Shown here: positions 32,391 through 32,432 of the stretch, one piece after another
How the letters are laid out: each line of letters begins with the position of its first letter
How positions within the stretch are numbered: position 1 is the stretch's first letter
Source: Amycolatopsis thailandensis
GTDB lineage: Bacteria > Actinomycetota > Actinomycetes > Mycobacteriales > Pseudonocardiaceae
Direction: 5' to 3'
DNA length: 32,432 nt
NCBI RefSeq assembly: GCF_002234405.1
Contig: NZ_NMQT01000214.1
Coordinates: forward strand, 1 to 32,432
The notes under the pieces: model-generated
Told to the model about the DNA's origin: nothing
Seen by the model: only the letters and a program-made list of their open reading frames with translations
Database searches by the model: none
Position numbers and translations under genes: made by a program

Positions 32391-32432
32391 CGTGAGTGGC
32401 AAAGAGGGTTAGAACCCTCTTTGCCACTCACG
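32391..32432. repeat. Perfect 42-nt palindrome (20-bp arms)
   Basis: cgtgagtggcaaagagggtt at 32391-32410 is followed by two bases (ag) and its exact reverse complement at 32413-32432, which is also the last base of the window. The arms begin with the same gtgagtggc as the hairpin at 1987. Confidence 0.95.

Overview
The window is high-GC actinobacterial chromosome, most like Amycolatopsis or another Pseudonocardiaceae genus. This rests on codon usage, frequent GTG/TTG starts, an ESX/EspG fragment, an ergothioneine operon, a deazaflavin (F420)-type oxidoreductase and the aconitase / NlpC-P60 / MoxR neighbourhood known from mycobacteria. The genus is an inference, since no rRNA or marker gene is present. 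I see no transposase, integrase, phage gene, tRNA or CRISPR. The genes look like ordinary core or lineage chromosome, while the intergenic spaces are unusually rich in structured repeats.

Layout. 1-1036: end of a Gly-rich PPE-like ESX gene and an EspG chaperone. 1041-3100: an SCO6745-family protein and a divergent proline iminopeptidase. 3466-5751: an amino-acid dehydrogenase with a divergent LysR regulator. 5882-10703: egtA-egtB-egtC-egtD, tightly coupled, followed by an overlapping Ddn-like oxidoreductase; egtE is absent. 10836-13413: a secreted S33 aminopeptidase and a nucleotidyltransferase-fold protein. 13403-17150: an MFS exporter / atypical SDR / darcynin operon facing a divergent LysR gene. 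17151-18203: repeats, a short upstream ORF and mgtC. 18360-19160: an alpha/beta hydrolase. 19235-22042: aconitase, with a promoter overlapped by an AcnR-like palindrome. 22386-27402: NlpC/P60 endopeptidase, mobA, moxR, DUF58 and VWA genes. 27426-32175: a 14-repeat secreted HAF protein, trmL, a Tat-exported PhoD phosphatase and a hot-dog thioesterase.

The strongest unexplained signals are intergenic. (1) Four elements of exactly 53 nt share one architecture (10-3-10-7-10-3-10) despite different sequences; they occur as two pairs (3199-3387 and 17251-17395). (2) An array of 21-nt units in strict phase fills the gap between mgtC and the next gene (18205-18351), and its orientation flips midway. 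(3) A perfect 42-nt palindrome (32391-32432) shares its arm start with a hairpin at 1987-2062. (4) The aconitase promoter carries a palindrome close to the corynebacterial AcnR operator, but no acnR gene is present.
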